From Bacillus methanolicus (GTDB lineage Bacteria > Bacillota > Bacilli > Bacillales > Cytobacillaceae), in assembly GCF_008764295.1 (NCBI RefSeq), contig NZ_VTQX01000011.1:1-64000 (forward strand): DNA of 64,000 nucleotides, written 5' to 3'. A program made the translations under genes and the position numbers. The notes under the pieces were generated by a model. It saw only the letters and a list, made by a program, of their open reading frames with translations. It was not told the origin of the DNA and made no database searches. Positions 35,224 to 44,806 of the stretch are shown piece by piece (within the stretch, counting starts at the first letter, position 1; the number at the start of each line of letters is the position of its first letter).

Positions 35224-35612
35224 TTTTCCGTATTAGTATGCTGCTTAAGGTGGTTTAACAGTCCACCAAGATGGTCTTCAAACAAGTTATCTACGGCTTC
35301 TTGAGCTTTTTTCTGAAAAATTTCGTATTGAAGGAGTAACTCTTTCCCAGCAGGAGTTAAAGTAGTTCCCTTTTTCCTATTTCCTTGCTGACGCTCCACT
35401 AACTGCATAGCTAATCTTTCTTCTGTGGCCGTTACTTTTCCCCAAGCTGCTCGATATGACATTCCTAACAAAGCGGCAGCCTGACTCATTGAACCAGTGC
35501 GTTCAATTTCACGAAACAATCGAATGCGGCCAAGTCCAAAAATCACTTCGTTGTTAAGTTCGATCCAAATTTTGGATTTTACTTTGAGAGATTGTTTATC
35601 ATTCATTTCCAC
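35214..35612 (-). CDS. ModE-type LysR-like HTH regulator
   Basis: A 132-residue single-domain protein: ModE N-terminal winged helix (FGLGRIRLFREIERTGSMSQAAALLGMSYRAAWGKVTATEERL...VERQQGNRKKGTTLTPAGKELL). It lacks the C-terminal molybdate-binding domains of E. coli ModE, which is common in Firmicutes. No molybdate genes are in view, so the target is unknown. AGGAGGAG lies before the ATG. Confidence 0.85.
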   Translation of the reverse strand: MEMNDKQSLKVKSKIWIELNNEVIFGLGRIRLFREIERTGSMSQAAALLGMSYRAAWGKVTATEERLAMQLVERQQGNRKKGTTLTPAGKELLLQYEIFQKKAQEAVDNLFEDHLGGLLNHLKQHTNTEKKM

Positions 35613-35805
35613 TCCTCCTTCTCTATAAATCTACCACTGACCTCTTCATGAGCAAAGACCATAAATTGTCATTCGTATGAACTTTTAGAGCTAGTGGTTA
35701 AAGAAAAGGGATGGAGAGTAGATAAAATTGTAGATTAGTGCGAAGCCTTGAGATGAGCATTGGACAAGGTGAAGACTCATGCGGGCAGTTTGGAGAAGGT
35801 ATTGT

Positions 35806-36714
35806 TTATTTATAATAGACGCCATTTGTTTTTCTGTGCCTAGTAAAATATTTTGCTAATACGCGGCGAATTGTCCGTTTGTTTATGTCAGCTTTACACC
35901 AATCGTAAATGTTGTGTGTAGTGAGTTTTTTGTCTGGAAATAGCAAGATATATTCATGCGTCTGTCTTAAAATGGCGGATTCCAATTTTTCTTTTTGACC
36001 ACAATTTTTGCATTCCAAATGACGGTGATATAAAGAGATTAAAAAGGAGTGGCAATAACTACAATATATTCCTTTTTGCAATTGTTCAAACTGGAATTTT
36101 GGCAAAGTTAGAAATGGATTTTTATTGTGATGAAGAGAGAGTAAAGTTTCAGCCAATTTTTTATGCTTTTCGTTCAATCTTGAACGAGGATGATTTAGTT
36201 CTTTTAAAAAACGGGTAATTTGCGTTGGAAAAATAATGGGAGAGTCCACTTGGGCTTGATATAAGGTGAATTCAGGATTGATAAAAATTAAATACGACTC
36301 AATGGGAAAAGGCTGGTCAATGGTTTGAAGTAGTTGCCGCAGGAGAGTGGTGCATCGTCTTAATTGATCAATCGGGTTTTTATATTCATTATCAGAGATG
36401 ACAGAATAAAGCTTGTCCGAGTTTAAATAAAAGTCACCTTCATAGTTTTTAATGTCGATAAGATAGATTGTACTCTGTGAAATAATCAGTGTATCAATTT
36501 GGAAATAAGAATTGTGAACTTCAAGCAATAAATCATTAATAATATATCGTTCCTCTTGTAAATCATCGAGTAATGAGTCAAATTTCTTTTCACCCTCAAA
36601 ACCTTTTTCGAGATTAAAATAGTGACGCTTCTCATTCTTGCTCAACTCCATCCGCCTGTGTAAATACCTCAGAATCAATAATTCCTCTGATTCCGTTCGT
36701 TCTTTAAGTAGCAT
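35806..36714 (-). CDS. NERD-domain nuclease-related protein with zinc ribbon
   Basis: About 302 residues. NERD domain at about 40-150 (GFEGEKKFDSLL...IDTLIISQSTIYLIDIKNYEGDF, with the D-(I)DIK catalytic-like pattern of PD-(D/E)xK folds), then a zinc ribbon YCSYCH...LECKNCGQ (about 215-235), and a basic C-terminus. NERD proteins are thought to process DNA; direct evidence is scarce. ATG 36714 has AAAGGATG upstream. The 52-bp tandem array begins about 200 bp upstream of this gene. Confidence 0.82.
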   Translation of the reverse strand: MLLKERTESEELLILRYLHRRMELSKNEKRHYFNLEKGFEGEKKFDSLLDDLQEERYIINDLLLEVHNSYFQIDTLIISQSTIYLIDIKNYEGDFYLNSDKLYSVISDNEYKNPIDQLRRCTTLLRQLLQTIDQPFPIESYLIFINPEFTLYQAQVDSPIIFPTQITRFLKELNHPRSRLNEKHKKLAETLLSLHHNKNPFLTLPKFQFEQLQKGIYCSYCHSFLISLYHRHLECKNCGQKEKLESAILRQTHEYILLFPDKKLTTHNIYDWCKADINKRTIRRVLAKYFTRHRKTNGVYYK

Positions 36715-36911
36715 AAGCCACATCCTTTCGTATTTTTCTACATTCTAGTTTATAAAAGTTTGGCAACTATGGGAGACGATTTTAGGAATATTTTGTTAAC
36801 TCTAGTGGGATTTAATGAATTGTGTGTTGACTAATAGAGTCGAGCAATTTCCTTGCTTGAGTTGGAATGAAGCTTAATTTCGACTGGAAGCACAGAGGGT
36901 TTAGGATTTGG

Positions 36912-37490
36912 AGTTCGAATGGGTTCGTATTGGACTTGCAGAGGGCTATGGAATCAAAGTCCGAATCGCAGTCGTATTGGACGTGAAGGAAGCGAGAATT
37001 AGGAAAGAAAGTCCGAATCGCAGTCGTATTGGACGTGAAGGAAGCGAGAGTAAGAAAAGAAAGTCCGAATCGCAGTCGTATTGGACGTGAAGGAAGCGAG
37101 AGTAAGGAATCAAAGTCCGAATCGCAGTCGTATTGGACGTGAAGCAAGTGAGAATTAGGAAAGAAAGTCCGAATCGCAGTCGTATTGGACGTGAAGGAAG
37201 CGAGAGCTAGAAAAGAAAGTCCGAATCGCAGTCGTATTGGACGTGAAGGAAGCGAGAGTAAGGAATCAAAGTCCGAATCGCAGTCGTATTGGACGTGAAG
37301 GAAGCGAGAATTAGGAAAGAAAGTCCGAATCGCAGTCGTATTGGACGTGAAGGAAGCGAGAGTAAGAAAAGAAAGTCCGAATCGCAGTCGTATTGGACGT
37401 GAAGCAAGTGAGAGTAAGAAAAGAAAGTCCGAATCGCAGTCGTATTAGCCGTGAAGGAAGCGAGAGTAAGGAATAAAAGTCCGAATCGTG
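36912..37490. repeat. 52-bp tandem repeat array
   Basis: The sequence AGTCCGAATCG recurs at 36958, 37010, 37062, 37114, 37166, 37218, 37270, 37322, 37374, 37426 and 37478, exactly every 52 bp; a degenerate unit starts near 36912. Each unit has a conserved 36-bp part containing the hairpin GTCCGAAT...ATTGGAC and a 16-bp variable part of three types (ATTAGGAAAGAA, GTAAGAAAAGAA, GTAAGGAATCAA). The types follow the order ABC, AB'C, ABBC', so the array has a 156-bp higher order. 52 is not a multiple of 3 and no start signal is seen, so it is unlikely to code for protein. Confidence 0.92.
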
Positions 37491-37635
37491 CAAATACAAG
37501 AGAGGAGTCTTGATAAAAGCCGCTGCTGTCAAGGAACAATAAAGCAACTATCGCCCTCCCACTTCGATGTCTGTTGTTTCCGGGCCCCAGTAACGGGCTC
37601 TTTAGTCAATGTCGACGAGGAAATCAGAAGGGAAA

Positions 37636-38148
37636 CTAGTCGGCCCTAGCATCATAGTCCCAAATATAGAAGAGCGACTTGATGACCGCAGCGCTGAAAA
37701 AGAAAATAAATAAATAGCAGAGGGAAGAATAGGCTGTCGTCCAGCCGTTGATATAAGTAAATACACGAAATTTAACCGAAGTCCACTCAATTAATGTAGT
37801 GAGTCCGCTCCAACAGATAATAAATAGTCCAAAAACACCCGCCCCCATTTTCCATTTCGATAAAATCCAGGCAAAAAAGTAGCCGTAGATGGAATAGTTT
37901 ACGATATAGACCAACACGTCGAATATTTCGAGCTTTGGAGAATCTGTAATGGTGTAGAAATCAAAGGGATAGCTAGCTGCCATTAGAACGTCAGCATTAA
38001 GATCAATAACAGCAAAGAACAGAAAAATGGACAGCGTCAAATCTTTCGGCATGCTCTTAGGCATTTTAATGAAAGCAATGAGTAACAATAGCATGCTTAC
38101 TAATATAAACCATTCATTGTGATCAAAGTTAGAGGGAGCCTTAAACAT
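37636..38148 (-). CDS. Membrane protein, possibly CBO0543-like
   Basis: About 170 residues with five predicted helices (EWFILVSMLLLLIAFI, LTLSIFLFFAVIDL, VLVYIVNYSIYGYFFAWIL and two more). The order of helices and the Trp/Tyr-rich loops resemble the CBO0543 family of Firmicute membrane proteins. GGAG lies 9 nt before ATG 38148; ATG 38157 is in frame. It overlaps the end of the next membrane gene on the same strand. Function unknown. Confidence 0.6.
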   Translation of the reverse strand: MFKAPSNFDHNEWFILVSMLLLLIAFIKMPKSMPKDLTLSIFLFFAVIDLNADVLMAASYPFDFYTITDSPKLEIFDVLVYIVNYSIYGYFFAWILSKWKMGAGVFGLFIICWSGLTTLIEWTSVKFRVFTYINGWTTAYSSLCYLFIFFFSAAVIKSLFYIWDYDARAD

Positions 38149-38611
38149 GTTGGCCATCTCCGTTCCATCGTTTTGAGTTCAAGAAAGCAAAGAAAGCAAT
38201 TGAAAGCAATGTGAATGTAAACCAAAAAAGAGCGGAAAAGCCGATATTCCAATGCTTATATTCGATAATTCCAGTTAGCTCGACGATTTTCTCAAAGAGC
38301 ATAAAAATTAGGGCTCCTAAAATGGTTGTAGCCCATTTGAGAGGAGATGTTAAAAAGCTATATAGACTCATCAGCAATATCATTACACCGGGCAAAAGCA
38401 ACTTTTGAAAAATATGAAAGGCAATAAAATGATCGACAGTCATAGGCTTTTCGATTAGTTCGAGATTCGTAAAAATCGCATTAATCATTAAGCCTGAAAT
38501 AAGAAGGAGAAAAAGCCATATCGGGATTAGCTTTGTTAAGGGAAGGGCATTGAGTTTATTAAAGAACAATAAGAATAAGCAAAACACAAGAAAAAATAAA
38601 TAAGTAAGCAA
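38141..38611 (-). CDS. Membrane protein, partner of the preceding gene
   Basis: A 156-residue protein with five predicted helices, including LIPIWLFLLLISGLMINAIF and FSALFWFTFTLLSIAFFAFL. It is similar in build to the gene it overlaps, so they may form a complex. The start codon follows weak signals (TGTTGAAATTTGC). Function unknown. Confidence 0.6.
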   Translation of the reverse strand: MLTYLFFLVFCLFLLFFNKLNALPLTKLIPIWLFLLLISGLMINAIFTNLELIEKPMTVDHFIAFHIFQKLLLPGVMILLMSLYSFLTSPLKWATTILGALIFMLFEKIVELTGIIEYKHWNIGFSALFWFTFTLLSIAFFAFLNSKRWNGDGQHV

Positions 38612-38752
38612 ATTTCAACACACCTTTGATTAAGTATTTCATTTTAGTATTTACACGTAGGTTCGCTTTTATTGAACGAAAAAATGCAACAAATTTTTAA
38701 AATGAACAGGAATGGAGATAGTAAAAGTATCAAAGTAAAAGGAGGAACTTGC

Positions 38753-39538
38753 GTGGAAAAACTACTTCAAGGTCAGGTTGCTTTTATTACTGGGGCAGGT
38801 TCTGGGATTGGGAGAGCGGCAGCGCTCAAGTTAGCTGAGAACGGAGCAAAAATTGCTTTAGTCGATTTACATAAGGAGAACATAGAAGAAGTAAAAAGCC
38901 AAATAGAACAATTGGGAAGCGACGCTCTCGTTCTAGAGGTAAATGTTTCTTCTCCTAAGGAAGTGGAGAATGCTTATAAAGAAATGATGCACCGTTGGGG
39001 AAGAGTAGATATTGTTTTTGCTAATGCTGGAATAAATGGGGTAGTAACGCCGATAGAGGATTTGGAGCCAAAGGAATGGGAACTTACACTCTCTAATAAT
39101 TTAACAAGTACTTTTTTTACGGTAAAATATGCAGTCCCTCATATGAAATCAGCCGGTGGAAGCATCATTATTACAAGTTCAATTAATGGAAACCGCGTTT
39201 ATAGGAATATAGGGATGTCTGCCTACAGCACCTCTAAAATCGGACAAATGGGATTTGGGAAAATGGCTGCTCTTGAATTGGCAGAGTACCAAATCAGAGT
39301 CAATATGATCTGTCCAGGTGCGATAGAAACCAATATTAATGAAAATACGTGGAAAGAAGAAGACAATTTAAAAAAGGTGGAGATTCCTATTCAATATCCG
39401 GAGGGAAATCAGCCGCTTGAGCATCGCTCAGGAAGGCCTGAACAGGTTGCCGATCTGGTCTTATTTCTCGCTTCGAGCCAATCGAGTCATATAACCGGGA
39501 GTGAAATTTATATTGATGGTGCGGAGTCCCTTTTATAA
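38753..39538 (+). CDS. SDR family oxidoreductase
   Basis: A 261-residue classical short-chain dehydrogenase: cofactor motif TGAGSGIGRAAAL, VDLHKEN (an Asp at the end of beta-2, favouring NAD), NANAGINGV region, catalytic Ser in ITSSINGN and YSTSK. GTG 38753 is chosen because AAAGGAGGAACTT stands just before it; the frame upstream is open but lacks a site. Substrate unknown; sugar or polyol dehydrogenases are close relatives. Confidence 0.82.
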   Translation: MEKLLQGQVAFITGAGSGIGRAAALKLAENGAKIALVDLHKENIEEVKSQIEQLGSDALVLEVNVSSPKEVENAYKEMMHRWGRVDIVFANAGINGVVTPIEDLEPKEWELTLSNNLTSTFFTVKYAVPHMKSAGGSIIITSSINGNRVYRNIGMSAYSTSKIGQMGFGKMAALELAEYQIRVNMICPGAIETNINENTWKEEDNLKKVEIPIQYPEGNQPLEHRSGRPEQVADLVLFLASSQSSHITGSEIYIDGAESLL

Positions 39539-39574
39539 GTAGAAAGCTCGCAATCACAAATTTTAAAAAAGTAG

Positions 39575-39637
39575 TTGACAAAACATGTATATACAAGTTA
39601 CGATGAAAACGCAATCATATAACATGTATATACAAGT
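39575..39637 (+). promoter_or_regulatory. tre promoter with two TreR operators and a cre site
   Basis: TTGACA (39575-39580), 18-bp spacer, TACGAT (39599-39604). Two identical 16-bp sites, ACATGTATATACAAGT, at 39583-39598 (within the spacer) and 39622-39637 match the TreR operator of B. subtilis. Between them ATGAAAACGCAATCAT (39603-39618) fits the CcpA cre consensus TGNAANCGNWWNCA at every fixed position. This gives trehalose induction with glucose repression. Confidence 0.9.
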
Positions 39638-39671
39638 TGTCCAAATAAATTTTTGAGAGTGGGGGAAAGAC

Positions 39672-41099
39672 ATGAGTAAATACACTCAACCGGCACAAGA
39701 GCTACTTGAGCATATCGGCGGCAGCGATAATATTTCTGTTGTAACACATTGTGCGACAAGAATGCGTTTTGTCTTAAAAGATCCGAAAAAAGCAAATGTT
39801 GAAAAGATAGAAGCCATTAGCCTTGTGAAAGGAACGTTTACACAGGCGGGACAGTTTCAAGTAATCGTTGGGAATGAAGTCTCATCTTTTTATAATGAAT
39901 TTACGAAAATAGCGGGAGTAAGTGATACATCAAAAGATGAAGCAAAGGAAGCAGCTAAGCAAAATATGAACTTCCTGCAAAGAATGATTGCTCATCTTGC
40001 AGACATCTTCACACCACTTATTCCAGCAATTGTTGTTGGGGGTCTTATCCTTGGTTTCCGAAATGTAATCGGTGACATTAAAATGTTTGAGGATGGAACG
40101 AAGACATTAGTTGAGATTTCTCAATTTTGGGCTGGAACGCATGCCTTTTTATGGCTTATCGGGGAAGCAATTTTCCACTTCCTACCTGTGGGTATTACGT
40201 GGGCTGTAGCAAGGAAAATGGGAGCTACTCCAATCCTCGGTATTGTCCTCGGAATTACGCTCGTGTCACCGCAACTTTTAAATGCTTACGGGGTTGCAGA
40301 CGCAACGGAAATTCCATTCTGGGATTTTGGATTTGCTCAAATTGATATGATTGGTTATCAGGCTCAAGTTATACCGGCAATTTTTGCTGGCTTGCTTCTT
40401 TCATATCTTGAATTGCAATTAAGAAAAATTGTACCGAATGCAGTTTCTATGATTGTTGTTCCATTCTTTGCATTAGTTCCAACTGTATTAATTGCTCATA
40501 CTGTTCTTGGACCAATCGGGTGGCAAATCGGAGCTTTTATTTCTGATATTGTCTATTCTGGTTTGACTTCCGCATTTGGTTGGTTATTTGCAGCGGTATT
40601 TGGCTTTGCCTATGCACCGCTAGTTATTACAGGATTGCACCATATGACAAATGCCATTGATCTTCAATTGATGAGCGAGTTCCACGGTACAAATCTTTGG
40701 CCAATGATTGCCTTATCAAACATTGCCCAAGGATCTGCTGTTTTAGCAATGATTTACATCAATCGCAAGAATGAAGAAGAAAAGCAAGTTTCGATTCCAG
40801 CGACAATCTCTTGTTATCTTGGGGTAACGGAGCCGGCGATGTTCGGGATTAACTTGAAATATGGCTTCCCATTCTTAGCAGCGATGATTGGCTCAGCAGT
40901 TGCGGCTGTAATTTCAGTAGGAAGCAATGTAATGGCGAACTCCATTGGTGTAGGCGGATTGCCAGGAATTCTTTCAATTCAACCTCAGCATATGGCTACA
41001 TTTGCGATTGCGATGGTTGTAGCGATTGTGATTCCATTCATTCTAACCATTATCTTTGCAAGAGCTAATGTAGGCAAAATTTCTTTTAATCGCAAATAA
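39672..41099 (+). CDS. treP: Trehalose-specific PTS enzyme IIBC
   Basis: A 475-residue EIIBC. EIIB domain (1-85) with phospho-Cys27 in VVTHCATRMRF; EIIC membrane domain (about 105-475) with PAIVVGGLILGFRN and ITGLHHMTNAIDLQL. It imports trehalose as trehalose-6-phosphate. No IIA domain is attached, so phosphate must come from a separate EIIA such as that at 25962. GGGGGAAAG precedes the ATG. Confidence 0.93.
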   Translation: MSKYTQPAQELLEHIGGSDNISVVTHCATRMRFVLKDPKKANVEKIEAISLVKGTFTQAGQFQVIVGNEVSSFYNEFTKIAGVSDTSKDEAKEAAKQNMNFLQRMIAHLADIFTPLIPAIVVGGLILGFRNVIGDIKMFEDGTKTLVEISQFWAGTHAFLWLIGEAIFHFLPVGITWAVARKMGATPILGIVLGITLVSPQLLNAYGVADATEIPFWDFGFAQIDMIGYQAQVIPAIFAGLLLSYLELQLRKIVPNAVSMIVVPFFALVPTVLIAHTVLGPIGWQIGAFISDIVYSGLTSAFGWLFAAVFGFAYAPLVITGLHHMTNAIDLQLMSEFHGTNLWPMIALSNIAQGSAVLAMIYINRKNEEEKQVSIPATISCYLGVTEPAMFGINLKYGFPFLAAMIGSAVAAVISVGSNVMANSIGVGGLPGILSIQPQHMATFAIAMVVAIVIPFILTIIFARANVGKISFNRK

Positions 41100-41107
41100 A
41101 ATAAGGG

Positions 41108-41134
41108 AGAGGGACATTCACTTGTTCCTCTTTT
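41108..41134 (+). terminator. Hairpin between treP and treA
   Basis: AGAGGGACA (41108-41116) pairs with TGTTCCTCT (41123-41131, one G-U), then TTT. It may reduce read-through from treP into treA or protect the treP mRNA. Confidence 0.5.
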
Positions 41135-41269
41135 ACTATTCAGGTAAATTAAATGTGTGGAAATGGAGCTCTTTGCTGTTGGGATAACCGCTAGAAAAAA
41201 TCATCTTGATTTGAGATAAGCTAAATGATCTCAAAACCAAATAAAAAAGGTAAAGGGCAGGTGAGTAGG

Positions 41270-42943
41270 TTGACTCAACCTTGGTGGAAAAAAGCAGTTG
41301 TTTATCAAATTTATCCAAAAAGTTTTTGTGATACGACCGGCAATGGTGTCGGTGATATACAAGGAATAATACATAAATTGGATTATCTAGCCAACCTCGG
41401 TGTCGATGTTGTGTGGATTACTCCGATTTATGATTCACCGCAAAATGATAATGGCTACGATATTCGCGATTACTTTAATATATATGAGCCGTATGGAACG
41501 ATGGAGGATTTTGAGCAGCTTTTAGAAGAGGCGCATAAACGCGATATTAAAATTATTATGGATATTGTCGTCAATCATACATCTACTGAGCATCAATGGT
41601 TTGTTGAATCCCGTTCTTCCAAGGAGAACGAATATCGCGACTTTTATATTTGGAAGGATGGTAAAGATGGGGAGCCTCCGACAAACTGGGAGTCAAAGTT
41701 TGGAGGTAATGCGTGGCAATATGATGAGCAAACTGGCCAGTATTATCTTCATTTGTTTGATGTAACACAAGCGGATTTGAATTGGGAAAATAATAAAGTC
41801 CGAAGTGCCGTCTACGAGATGATGAAGTACTGGCTTGATAAGGGGGTTGATGGCTTCCGCTTGGATGTGATTAACCTCATTTCAAAGGATCAGCAATTTT
41901 TAAACGATGAACTACCTGGAGATGGGCGAAAGTTTTACACAGATGGACCGAAAATTCATGAGTATCTTCATGAAATGAATAAAGAGGTATTTTCAAAATA
42001 TGATATGATGACGGTCGGGGAAATGTCTTCGACCTCAATTGAAAATTGCATTAAGTATACAAATCCAGAGCGTCAAGAACTGGACATGGTCTTTAGTTTC
42101 CATCACCTGAAGGTTGATTATCCGAATGGAGAAAAGTGGACAAAAGCTGATTTTGATTTTTTAAAGCTAAAGCAAATTCTCTCCGAATGGCAAGTGGAAA
42201 TGCATAAAGGAGGCGGTTGGAACGCCTTATTCTGGTGCAACCATGATCAACCGAGAATCGTTTCCCGCTTCGGCAATGACGGGGAGTATCATCGTGAATC
42301 AGCAAAAATGCTGGCGACAACCATGCATATGATGCAAGGGACTCCTTATATTTATCAAGGAGAAGAATTTGGAATGACCAATCCAAATTTTGATAAGATT
42401 GACGATTATCGCGATATTGAATCATTAAACATGTTTCAAATTTTAAAGGCTGGCGAAAAATCGGAACAAGAGATTTATGATATTCTTAAACAAAAGTCCC
42501 GGGATAATTCAAGAACGCCTGTTCAATGGGATGACAGTGAATATGCTGGATTTACAACTGGCACTCCGTGGATAGGGACGGCAGCCAACTACAAGGAGAT
42601 CAATGCGAAAAATGCTTTAGCGGACGATAATTCGATTTTCTATCATTATCAAAAATTAATCCAACTAAGAAAAGATTATGATATTGTGACAGATGGCAAT
42701 TATCAATTGATTTTACCGGAGCATGATGCTATTTTTGCTTATATACGGGAAAATGCTGCGGAAAAATTATTGGTGGTAAACAACTTCTATGCAAATGAGG
42801 TGGAGTTTACGTTACCAGAGCATGTGGACATCGAGGGCTATGTAAGTGAAATTCTCCTTTCAAACTATCCTAATTCATCACAGGAGCTGAAAGGATTTAC
42901 ACTGCGTCCGTATGAATCGATTATCTACTATTTAAAAAAGTAA
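41270..42943 (+). CDS. treA: Trehalose-6-phosphate hydrolase (GH13)
   Basis: A GH13 enzyme of about 557 residues (B. subtilis TreA has 561). PWWKKAVVYQIYPKSFCDTTGNGVGD, region II GFRLDVINLIS (nucleophile Asp), region III VGEMSST (acid Glu) and region IV WCNHDQPR (Asp) are visible. It hydrolyses trehalose-6-phosphate to glucose and glucose-6-phosphate in the cytosol. I favour TTG 41270 (MTQPWWKK), with AGGGCAGG about 8 nt upstream; GTG 41261 and ATG 41225 are in frame. Confidence 0.93.
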   Translation: MTQPWWKKAVVYQIYPKSFCDTTGNGVGDIQGIIHKLDYLANLGVDVVWITPIYDSPQNDNGYDIRDYFNIYEPYGTMEDFEQLLEEAHKRDIKIIMDIVVNHTSTEHQWFVESRSSKENEYRDFYIWKDGKDGEPPTNWESKFGGNAWQYDEQTGQYYLHLFDVTQADLNWENNKVRSAVYEMMKYWLDKGVDGFRLDVINLISKDQQFLNDELPGDGRKFYTDGPKIHEYLHEMNKEVFSKYDMMTVGEMSSTSIENCIKYTNPERQELDMVFSFHHLKVDYPNGEKWTKADFDFLKLKQILSEWQVEMHKGGGWNALFWCNHDQPRIVSRFGNDGEYHRESAKMLATTMHMMQGTPYIYQGEEFGMTNPNFDKIDDYRDIESLNMFQILKAGEKSEQEIYDILKQKSRDNSRTPVQWDDSEYAGFTTGTPWIGTAANYKEINAKNALADDNSIFYHYQKLIQLRKDYDIVTDGNYQLILPEHDAIFAYIRENAAEKLLVVNNFYANEVEFTLPEHVDIEGYVSEILLSNYPNSSQELKGFTLRPYESIIYYLKK

Positions 42944-42958
42944 ATTGGAGTTTTTATC

Positions 42959-43675
42959 ATGATGAATAAGTATTTAATGATTCATAACGATATTGTTGAG
43001 AAAATAGAGGCGGGGGAACTCGCCTTTAATTCTCTTTTGCCTTCAGAGCATGAGTTGAAGGATCATTATAATACTTCAAGGGAAACCATTCGGAAGGCGT
43101 TAAATCTGCTATCACAAAATGGCTATATTCAAAAGATTAGAGGCAAGGGCTCCATCGTGATTAAAAGTAAAAAGGTGGATTTCCCTGTTTCCGGCCTGAC
43201 TAGCTTTAAGGAATTAACAACGAAAATGGGGAAAAAGCACCGGACCATCGTTCATGAACTGTCGTTAGTAAGGCCGGAGCAGCATATTCAAAGCCAACTC
43301 TCCCTTTCAAGCAAGGACTTTGTTTGGCAAGTTTTCCGCGTGCGAGAGATTGATGGAGAAAATGTTATTTTAGATAAGGATTATTTAAGTAAAAAATTTG
43401 TTCCCGAGCTGACAAAGGAAGTCTGTGAAAACTCAATCTATGAATATCTTGAAAATGATTTACAGCTAAATATAAGCTTTGCAAAAAAGGAAATCATCGT
43501 TGAGGAGCCGACAGAGGAAGACAGGAGGCTGCTGGATCTAGATGGCTTCCACAATGTTGTCATCATTAAAAACTATGTCTATTTAGAAGATGCTAGTTTG
43601 TTTCAATATACGGAATCACGACATCGTCCAGATAAATTTAGATTTGTTGATTTTGCAAGACGAAATCACGTATAA
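42959..43675 (+). CDS. treR: Trehalose operon repressor
   Basis: A 238-residue GntR/HutC regulator: winged helix (1-75, LLPSEHELKDHYNTSRETIRKALNLLSQNGYIQKIRGKGSIV) and UTRA effector domain (about 95-230, ending FVDFARRNHV, which is typical of TreR). It releases the tre operators when trehalose-6-phosphate binds. Third gene of the tre operon; GGAG lies 8 nt before the ATG. Confidence 0.93.
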   Translation: MMNKYLMIHNDIVEKIEAGELAFNSLLPSEHELKDHYNTSRETIRKALNLLSQNGYIQKIRGKGSIVIKSKKVDFPVSGLTSFKELTTKMGKKHRTIVHELSLVRPEQHIQSQLSLSSKDFVWQVFRVREIDGENVILDKDYLSKKFVPELTKEVCENSIYEYLENDLQLNISFAKKEIIVEEPTEEDRRLLDLDGFHNVVIIKNYVYLEDASLFQYTESRHRPDKFRFVDFARRNHV

Positions 43676-43697
43676 AAAAATAGTGCGCGATTAAAAT

Positions 43698-43762
43698 GAA
43701 GATCTCTTAAACAATAAAAGAGTCCATTTGGTCCTTTATCGAACTAGAGAATCTTCTTTTTT
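43698..43762 (+). terminator. Terminator of the tre operon
   Basis: GAAGATCTCT (43698-43707) pairs with AGAGAATCTTC (43746-43756) with one bulge, followed by TTTTTT. A smaller inner hairpin may form in the loop. Confidence 0.6.
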
Positions 43763-43775
43763 ATGCCGGTGTAGC

Positions 43776-43827
43776 TTTTTGGCTCATTTCGTATGAAACC
43801 TTAGTTTCGCACGAAGTGGGCCAAAAA
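43776..43827. repeat. 52-bp perfect-pairing hairpin element, family copy b
   Basis: Arms of 24 nt (43776-43799 and 43804-43827) with a CTTA loop: TTTTTGGCTCATTTCGTATG then AAAC against GTTTCGCACGAAGTGGGCC then AAAAA. All four mismatches become G-U pairs in RNA, so pairing is complete at RNA level. The same motif appears in degenerate form near 818-860 and 62515-62541. Confidence 0.7.
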
Positions 43828-43978
43828 TCGTTTTACCGAACATTAGGATTAAAAGAAGCTTTTTATAAATAATTATCGGAATATTCGAATTTATACACTT
43901 GCAACTTAATATAGTAAAAGTAAACATGCTTAAAATGACTTTGTAACAATGGCAAAAGTGAAAAGAGGGGGGAATGGA

Positions 43979-44806
43979 ATGCTGCATATTGTAGCATGTA
44001 TTAAGCAGGTTCCAGATACGAAAATAATTAAAATGAATCCGAAAACGAACACAATGGATAGGAGAACGGCGCCGGCAATTTTAAATCCGTATGACGCCCA
44101 TGCAGTGGAAGAGGCTGTGCGTTTAAGGGAGCGGTATGGGGGGACCGTATCCGTCTTAACGATGGGACCGCCGCCTGCGGTGAAAGCGATTAAAAAATGC
44201 ATTGAAATAGGTGCTGATGAAGGCTATTTGATTACAGATCGGAGGTTTGCCGGGGCAGATACGCTCGCGACCAGTTATGCATTAACGAAGGCGTTAAACA
44301 AAATTTCAAAAGAGAATCCTGTTGATTTAATTATTTGTGGAAAAATGTCAATTGATGGTGATACTGGACAAGTCGGACCTGGAATTGCAAGACGCCTCGA
44401 TATTCCTCCACTTACCTCTGTCAATAAAGTGATCGAGATTAACAAACAAGAAGGAAAGGCGATAGTTCAGCGGAAATTGGAAGATGGTTATGAAGTGGTT
44501 CAATCAACGTTACCCTGCTTATTTTCTGTTGAAAAAACCATTAATGAAGTGCCATATGCCCCGTTTCCAAATATGCTGAAGGCAGCAAAATACAATCCAT
44601 ATATTTGGTCTGTTGATGATTTAGAAGACGTGGATATTAAACAATTAGGATTGAAGGGCTCGCCAACAATCGTTTCAAAGGTTTGGGCACCGCCAAAACC
44701 AGAGGGCGGCACGATGCTGGAAGGAAACCGCCAGGAGCAAGTGGAGCAATTGCTTTCCGTTCTGCTCGAGAAGAAAGAATTGTTTATGACAAAGGGGGAA
44801 TCATAA
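43979..44806 (+). CDS. fixA: Electron-transfer flavoprotein beta-type subunit FixA
   Basis: A 275-residue ETF-beta protein: MLHIVACIKQVPDTKIIKMN, ILNPYDAHAVEEAVRLRERYGG, ICGKMSIDGDTGQVGPGIARRL. With FixB it binds FAD, and in FixABCX carries out NADH-driven electron bifurcation. ATG 43979 follows GAGGGGGG. It overlaps fixB by one base (TAATG). Confidence 0.9.
   Translation: MLHIVACIKQVPDTKIIKMNPKTNTMDRRTAPAILNPYDAHAVEEAVRLRERYGGTVSVLTMGPPPAVKAIKKCIEIGADEGYLITDRRFAGADTLATSYALTKALNKISKENPVDLIICGKMSIDGDTGQVGPGIARRLDIPPLTSVNKVIEINKQEGKAIVQRKLEDGYEVVQSTLPCLFSVEKTINEVPYAPFPNMLKAAKYNPYIWSVDDLEDVDIKQLGLKGSPTIVSKVWAPPKPEGGTMLEGNRQEQVEQLLSVLLEKKELFMTKGES

Noticed and set aside
36912..37490. CRISPR array
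   Set aside because: The spacer-like 16-bp parts are not unique but recur in three types, and no cas genes are in the window.
36812..37539. Minus-strand open frames of about 110 codons across the 52-bp array
   Set aside because: They arise because the repeat lacks stops in that direction; they have no ribosome binding site, and the frame changes with each 52-bp unit.
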